From positions 124,001-188,000 of the forward strand of contig JBFWSR010000003.1 of the NCBI GenBank assembly GCA_050248275.1: a DNA stretch of 64,000 bases, given 5' to 3'. The position numbers and the translations under genes are program-made. Source of the DNA: CAILZL01 sp050248275. GTDB taxonomy: Bacteria; Pseudomonadota; Gammaproteobacteria; Steroidobacterales; Steroidobacteraceae. This document shows positions 59,524 through 64,000 of the stretch, in pieces (position 1 is the stretch's first letter; the number at the start of each line of letters is the position of its first letter). The notes below the pieces were generated by a model, which made no database searches, was not told where the DNA came from, and saw nothing but the letters and a program-made list of their open reading frames with translations.

Positions 59524-60930
59524 TTGAACAATCAGCAAGAAAACCATCAACAGCCCGTATTGTCCGTCGAGGATGCGGCGGCGCCGGTGGTCGTGCCGCG
59601 AGCCGAACACCCCATTTCCCGCAGTTCGATTTCGCCCAGTGCATTGAAAGTCTTGTACCGCCTCAAGGATGCGGGTTATCAGGCATTCCTGGTCGGCGGT
59701 GCGGTGCGTGATCTGTTGCTGGGGCGCAATCCCAAGGATTTCGATATCGGCACCAATGCTCATCCGGAGCAGGTGCGCGAATTGTTCCGCAACTGCCGGT
59801 TGATAGGTCGTCGCTTTCATCTTGCACATGTACGCTTCGGCCAGGAAGTCATTGAAGTGGCCACATTTCGTGCTGCGCATACGCTGATAGATGATGACAA
59901 CAGTGTCGATGAAGACTCGCGCCGCGTGCTGGATACTCACGGGCGCATCTTGCGCGACAATCTGTATGGCTCGATTGATGAAGATGTGTGGCGGCGAGAT
60001 TTCACCGCCAATGCGCTGTATTACAACATCCATGATTATTCGATCTGGGATTACACAGGCGGCGTGGCCGACGCCAGGGCGCGGCTGCTCAAACTGATCG
60101 GCGATCCGGAAACACGTTATCGCGAAGATCCGGTGCGCATGCTGCGCGCGGTACGGTTTGCCGCCAAACTGGATTTCACCATTGATGTCGCCACAGCGCG
60201 TCCCATTCCGAAACTGGCTTACATGCTGGATGGCGTGCCTGCAGCACGCTTGTTTGATGAAGTGAACAAGTTGTTTCTGTCGGGCAGCGCCCTGCGCAGT
60301 TTTGAGTTGTTACGCGACCATGCCTTGCTGGCGCATTTGTTTCCGGAGTTGACCGCTGCGCTGTCGCAATCCACCGATGGCGTGGCTGAGCGACTGATAA
60401 GACTTGGTCTGGCGGGAACGGATGAGCGTATTGCGGCGGACAAATCTGTTACTCCGGCCTTTCTGTTTGCAGTGCTGTTATGGCCGGCCGTAAGACGGCA
60501 GGCCATGCAGTTTGCGGCCATGGCGGATTCGCCGATTCAGGCGTTGCAGGATGCCTGGGACACCATTGCCGCGCGGGCACAGCGACGCGTGGCCTTGCCT
60601 AAACGCTTCAGTCTGAGCGCGCGTGAAATGGTGGCCCTGCAACCACGCTTTGATCACCGTGGCGGCAAGCGCAGTTTGCGTCTGCTCGAGCATCCACGTT
60701 TTCGCGCTGCTTATGACTTTCTGCTGTTGCGCGCGGCGGCTGGCGAAGTTGAACAGTCCGTGGCCGATTGGTGGACGGAGATTCAAACCCTGCCGGCGGA
60801 AGCGCGGGCTGCCCGGGTGGAGGCGACAGCAACGGGTACGCGCGAGGCGAATACCGATGGTGTGGTCACGCCAGCCAAGAAACGTAGGCGTCGTCGCAGT
60901 CGCAGTAAACGTCCCGCGCCTGATGCCTAG
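59524..60930 (+). CDS. pcnB: Poly(A) polymerase I
   Basis: PcnB adds 3' poly(A) tails that speed RNA decay. The 468-residue protein has the nucleotidyltransferase motif FLVGGAVRDLLLGRNPKDFDIGT, the Arg-binding region RRDFTANALYYN and the basic C-terminal tail (KKRRRRRSRSKRP). The TTG at 59524 is the first codon after an in-frame TAG, with weak ribosome-binding signal. folK follows after 14 bp. Confidence 0.93.
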   Translation: MNNQQENHQQPVLSVEDAAAPVVVPRAEHPISRSSISPSALKVLYRLKDAGYQAFLVGGAVRDLLLGRNPKDFDIGTNAHPEQVRELFRNCRLIGRRFHLAHVRFGQEVIEVATFRAAHTLIDDDNSVDEDSRRVLDTHGRILRDNLYGSIDEDVWRRDFTANALYYNIHDYSIWDYTGGVADARARLLKLIGDPETRYREDPVRMLRAVRFAAKLDFTIDVATARPIPKLAYMLDGVPAARLFDEVNKLFLSGSALRSFELLRDHALLAHLFPELTAALSQSTDGVAERLIRLGLAGTDERIAADKSVTPAFLFAVLLWPAVRRQAMQFAAMADSPIQALQDAWDTIAARAQRRVALPKRFSLSAREMVALQPRFDHRGGKRSLRLLEHPRFRAAYDFLLLRAAAGEVEQSVADWWTEIQTLPAEARAARVEATATGTREANTDGVVTPAKKRRRRRSRSKRPAPDA

Positions 60931-60944
60931 CAGGTTTCGCGCTA

Positions 60945-61457
60945 ATGGATCAGTCAACGTGGACGCCTGCTTACATTGCGCTGGGCAGCAATCTTGGAGA
61001 ACCTGAGCAACAGGTAAAACGTGCGCTGACGGAACTCGCACAGCTCGGCGAGTCGCGTTTGATTGCACAATCATCCCTGTATCGATCGGCACCCATGGGA
61101 CCGCAGGATCAGCCGGCGTTTGTCAACGCAGTGGCCGCGTTACTGACGCATTTGAGTGCGTCTGAACTGCTGACGCAGTTGCAGGCCATTGAACGACGCA
61201 TGGGACGACAGGCGCCTGTCATGCGTTGGGGACCACGCGTGATTGATCTGGATATTCTGCTGCATGGTGATACCTGCAGTGACACGCCAGCCCTGCAGCT
61301 ACCGCATCCGGGCATGCTGCTGCGTAATTTTGTCATGGTGCCGCTGGCCGAAATCGCACCACAATTGTCCTTGTCCAACGGACTGATGGCGAGTGCGATG
61401 GCGCAACGTTTGGGTATGGCTGGCTTGCAGCGTATCCAGTACGGTACGCATACATGA
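60945..61457 (+). CDS. folK: 2-Amino-4-hydroxy-6-hydroxymethyldihydropteridine diphosphokinase
   Basis: FolK makes the pyrophosphorylated pterin for folate synthesis. The 170-residue protein has ALGSNLGEPEQQV at the start, then SSLYRSAPMGPQDQPAFVNAV and RWGPRVIDLDIL, the key motifs. It overlaps dgk by 4 bp. Confidence 0.95.
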   Translation: MDQSTWTPAYIALGSNLGEPEQQVKRALTELAQLGESRLIAQSSLYRSAPMGPQDQPAFVNAVAALLTHLSASELLTQLQAIERRMGRQAPVMRWGPRVIDLDILLHGDTCSDTPALQLPHPGMLLRNFVMVPLAEIAPQLSLSNGLMASAMAQRLGMAGLQRIQYGTHT

Positions 61458-62110
61458 GTCAGACCACCGCAGCACATCGAGCGCCGCCATACATCGTGGT
61501 CGAAGGACCCATCGGTGTGGGCAAGACCAGTCTGGCCAGGCGGCTGGCAACGAGTTTCAATGCCGCCCTGGTGCTGGAGCAGGCTGAAGAAAACCCGTTT
61601 CTGGAACGCTTTTATCGCAACCCGCGTGCGGCTGCCTTGCCGGCGCAATTGTTTTTCCTGTTTCAGCGCGCCAAACAACTGGAAGCATTGCATCAGCAGG
61701 ATCTGTTCGCCGCCACGCATGTGTCTGACTATCTGTTCGACAAGGATCGTTTGTTTGCCCGCATCAATCTCGATGTTGATGAGCTGGATCTCTACGAACA
61801 GGTTTATGCGCGCCTGTCGCTCGAAGTGCCCACGCCGGATCTGGTGATATACCTGCAGGCGCCCATCGACGTGTTGTTGGAACGCATTGCCCGGCGCGGC
61901 ATTCATTACGAGCAGCACATCGACCGGACCTATCTGGAAATGCTCAACAACGCCTATGCCGGTTTCTTTTACGATTACCGGGCGGCGCCCTTGTTGATCG
62001 TCAATGCCGCACAGGCGGATTTTGTCGGACGCGATCAGGATTACCAGCAGTTATTGGCGGAATTGGCGCGGGTCAAGCCGGGCCGTCAATACTTCAACCC
62101 CGCCTATTGA
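61454..62110 (+). CDS. Deoxynucleoside kinase
   Basis: The 218-residue kinase has the P-loop VEGPIGVGKTSLARRL, the ERS-like ENPFLERFYRNP and a lid near LLERIARRGIHYEQHID. It belongs to the dCK/dGK family that salvages deoxynucleosides. Coupling with folK and panB is typical of gammaproteobacteria. Substrate preference (dG or dA) cannot be settled here. Confidence 0.85.
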   Translation: MSQTTAAHRAPPYIVVEGPIGVGKTSLARRLATSFNAALVLEQAEENPFLERFYRNPRAAALPAQLFFLFQRAKQLEALHQQDLFAATHVSDYLFDKDRLFARINLDVDELDLYEQVYARLSLEVPTPDLVIYLQAPIDVLLERIARRGIHYEQHIDRTYLEMLNNAYAGFFYDYRAAPLLIVNAAQADFVGRDQDYQQLLAELARVKPGRQYFNPAY

Positions 62111-62211
62111 GGCCCTGGTTGAAGTTTGCTGGCCGTATCATTAAGGTGCGCCCCGGCTTCCTTTCCCAATCCTGCGGCCATCCGGTCCAGACGTTGGGTA
62201 CAACATGGGAC

Positions 62212-63045
62212 ATGAATATGTACACCCACCTGCAAGAGCGCTATGCAGCGCGTCCGCCGGTCAATATCGGTACCCTGAACAAGATGAAGGCCGACCGGCA
62301 GAAAATTGCCTGTGTCACGGCCTACGATGCCAGTTTCGCCGCTCTGGTGGACGATGCCGGACTGGATGTGGTGCTGGTGGGGGATTCACTGGGCATGGTG
62401 ATTCAAGGGCATGGCACCACGGTGCCGGTCACTCTGGAAGACGTGATTTATCACTGCAAGGCTGTCAGTCGTGGTCTGTACCGGCCGTTTCTCATGGCAG
62501 ACATGCCGTTCATGACCTATGCGTCGCCCGAGCAGGCTTTGAACAATGCGGTGCGACTGATGCAGGAAGGCGGCGCCAAGATGGTCAAGCTGGAAGGCGG
62601 CGCCAGCCAGGCGTCGATCGTTGAATTTCTCGCCAATCACGATATCGCGGTGTGCGCGCATCTGGGCTTGAAGCCGCAATCGGTACACAAGGTCGGCGGT
62701 TTTCGCGTGCAGGGCCGTGATGACGAGGCAGCGGAGCAAATGCGCCGCGATGCCAGGCTGCTGGAATCGGCCGGCGCGGACGTGGTGTTGCTGGAATGCA
62801 TTCCGGCGGCACTGGGCGCACAGATCACCGCAGAATTGCAGGTGCCGGTGATCGGTATTGGCGCCGGGCCCGATACCGACGGACAAATCCTGGTGCTGTA
62901 CGACTTGCTGGATATCACCAGCGGCCGCAAGCCGCGCTTTGCCAAGAGTTTCATGGCAGGCGTCGACAGTCCGCTCGCTGCCCTGAAGAACTACGCCGAT
63001 GCGATACGCAGCAAATCCTACCCCGCTGCCGAGCACTGCTTCTGA
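62212..63045 (+). CDS. panB: Ketopantoate hydroxymethyltransferase
   Basis: PanB makes ketopantoate for pantothenate and CoA. The 277-residue protein has the metal-binding DSLGMVIQGHGTTVPVTL segment and the motifs MVKLEGG and LGLKPQSVHKVGGF. ATG 62212 is chosen from several in-frame starts; the true start could be 62218. panC follows after 45 bp. Confidence 0.95.
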   Translation: MNMYTHLQERYAARPPVNIGTLNKMKADRQKIACVTAYDASFAALVDDAGLDVVLVGDSLGMVIQGHGTTVPVTLEDVIYHCKAVSRGLYRPFLMADMPFMTYASPEQALNNAVRLMQEGGAKMVKLEGGASQASIVEFLANHDIAVCAHLGLKPQSVHKVGGFRVQGRDDEAAEQMRRDARLLESAGADVVLLECIPAALGAQITAELQVPVIGIGAGPDTDGQILVLYDLLDITSGRKPRFAKSFMAGVDSPLAALKNYADAIRSKSYPAAEHCF

Positions 63046-63090
63046 CGTGCGCCGCGTTATGGATATACCGGTCCGACGAGATCACACAGA

Positions 63091-63960
63091 TTGAACCACT
63101 CCAGCATTGAATCCATCGCGCGTCCTGTCGCGATACTCGAGCGCGTGCATGCCTGGCGCAGGCAGGGGCTGCGCGTGGCGCTGGTCCCTACCATGGGCAA
63201 TCTGCACAAGGGTCATGCCACGCTGGTGGCGCGCGCACGCGATCATGCGGACCGCGTGGTGGTGAGCATCTTCGTGAATCCGTTGCAGTTCGGTCCCAAT
63301 GAGGATTTTGCCGCCTATCCGCGTACTCCGGACGAAGACCGGGCGTTGCTGGCCGAATACCACGCCGACCTGTTGTTCGCTCCCGAGGTCAGCGACATGT
63401 ATCCGCAGACTACACAGCAGCACACCATCGTGCAGGTGCCGGAACTGTCTGACATTCTGTGCGGCGTGGTGCGTCCCGGGCATTTCATCGGCGTGGCGAC
63501 AGTGGTGGCCAAGCTGTTCAACATCGTGCAGCCCGATGTGGCCCTGTTCGGTGAAAAGGATTATCAGCAACTGGCCATCATCAAGCGCATGGCCATTGAT
63601 CTGTGCATGCCCTTGCAGGTGATCGGCGTGCCGACGGTGCGTGACAGTGACGGACTGGCGATGAGTTCGCGCAATCGTTATCTCAGCGCCGAACAGCGTC
63701 GGCTGGCGCCGCATATCTATGCGATTCTCAGCGCCGTCGAACAACAGTTGCTGCAGGGAGAGCGTGATTTTCCGGCGCTGGAACAGGCAGCGGCCGAACA
63801 GCTCAAACAGGCTGGCTTTGCACCGGATTACGTGTCGATTCGCGATGCGTACACCTTGCAGTTGCCCCACGCGCAATCGCGCAGGCTGGTGGTGCTGACG
63901 GCTGCCCGTCTGGGACGGGCACGCCTGATCGATAACGTGCAGGTTACATTGAACCGGTGA
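63091..63960 (+). CDS. panC: Pantothenate synthetase
   Basis: PanC joins pantoate and beta-alanine. The 289-residue protein has PTMGNLHKGHATLV, FVNPLQFGPNEDF, FGEKDYQQLAII and SSRNRYLS, all family hallmarks. The TTG at 63091 gives the usual N-terminus; no ATG lies in frame close by. The panB-panC pair is complete, with panD not visible here. Confidence 0.94.
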   Translation: MNHSSIESIARPVAILERVHAWRRQGLRVALVPTMGNLHKGHATLVARARDHADRVVVSIFVNPLQFGPNEDFAAYPRTPDEDRALLAEYHADLLFAPEVSDMYPQTTQQHTIVQVPELSDILCGVVRPGHFIGVATVVAKLFNIVQPDVALFGEKDYQQLAIIKRMAIDLCMPLQVIGVPTVRDSDGLAMSSRNRYLSAEQRRLAPHIYAILSAVEQQLLQGERDFPALEQAAAEQLKQAGFAPDYVSIRDAYTLQLPHAQSRRLVVLTAARLGRARLIDNVQVTLNR

Positions 63961-64000
63961 TCGCAGGCCGTTGCTGAGTCATGGGCTGGCTGCCATGGTT

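Noticed and set aside
63981..64000. Possible start of a further gene (ATG at 63981)
   Set aside because: Only 20 bases remain in the window, which is too little to support a call.

Overview
The window looks like the chromosome of a gammaproteobacterium carrying a large integrated conjugative element. The right part (about 37.95-64 kb) has typical gammaproteobacterial housekeeping synteny: ispB / rplU-rpmA-obgE, rpsT, murJ-ribF-ileS-lspA-ispH, holC-pepA / lptF-lptG, pcnB-folK-dgk-panB-panC, and tRNAs for Pro(CGG), Thr(CGT) and Glu(CTC). I cannot name the genus.

Positions 1 to about 37.95 kb read as one end of an integrative and conjugative element (ICE) that abuts the 3' end of a tRNA-Pro gene. 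Its first 13.4 kb is cargo. A redox/sulfur group comes first (ArsR-rhodanese fusion, SAM methyltransferase, two OsmC-like proteins, a MerR regulator). A metal locus follows: HupE/UreJ-like membrane protein, membrane-anchored protein, porin, YVTN beta-propeller, a CusA-type RND pump flanked by two unusually short adaptor-like proteins (one fused to a c-type cytochrome), and a YtkA/FixH-like protein. Two decayed VOC/glyoxalase gene remnants lie inside the locus.

From 13.5 to 34.6 kb lies the conjugation module. It holds a divergent FlhD-like/FlhC-like regulator pair, a virB2-to-virB11 plus virD4 operon, two tandem paralogous LPD7-type transfer proteins, a DUF1778/GNAT toxin-antitoxin pair, a RadC-like JAB protein, DUF6878-, DUF6915- and DUF932-type proteins, a MobC-like protein, a MOBP-like relaxase and an AlpA-type regulator. 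Three long structured non-coding leaders precede the RadC-, DUF6878- and DUF932-type genes. Two of these leaders are copies of each other with a compensatory base-pair change. An 899-residue SF1 helicase occupies the cargo slot next to tRNA-Pro. No integrase gene or second attachment site is visible, so the element extends beyond the left edge of the window or has lost its integrase.

In the housekeeping part, a small islet between tRNA-Thr and holC carries one seven-repeat FG-GAP lipoprotein. It is bounded by a degenerate copy of the tRNA-Thr 3' end. A promoter-plus-terminator pair without an ORF, downstream of an RDD-family gene, suggests a small RNA of about 165 nt. A reduced minor-pilin locus (fimT-pilV only) converges on ispH. 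All functions are inferred from reading the sequence and recalling families; no database search was run.
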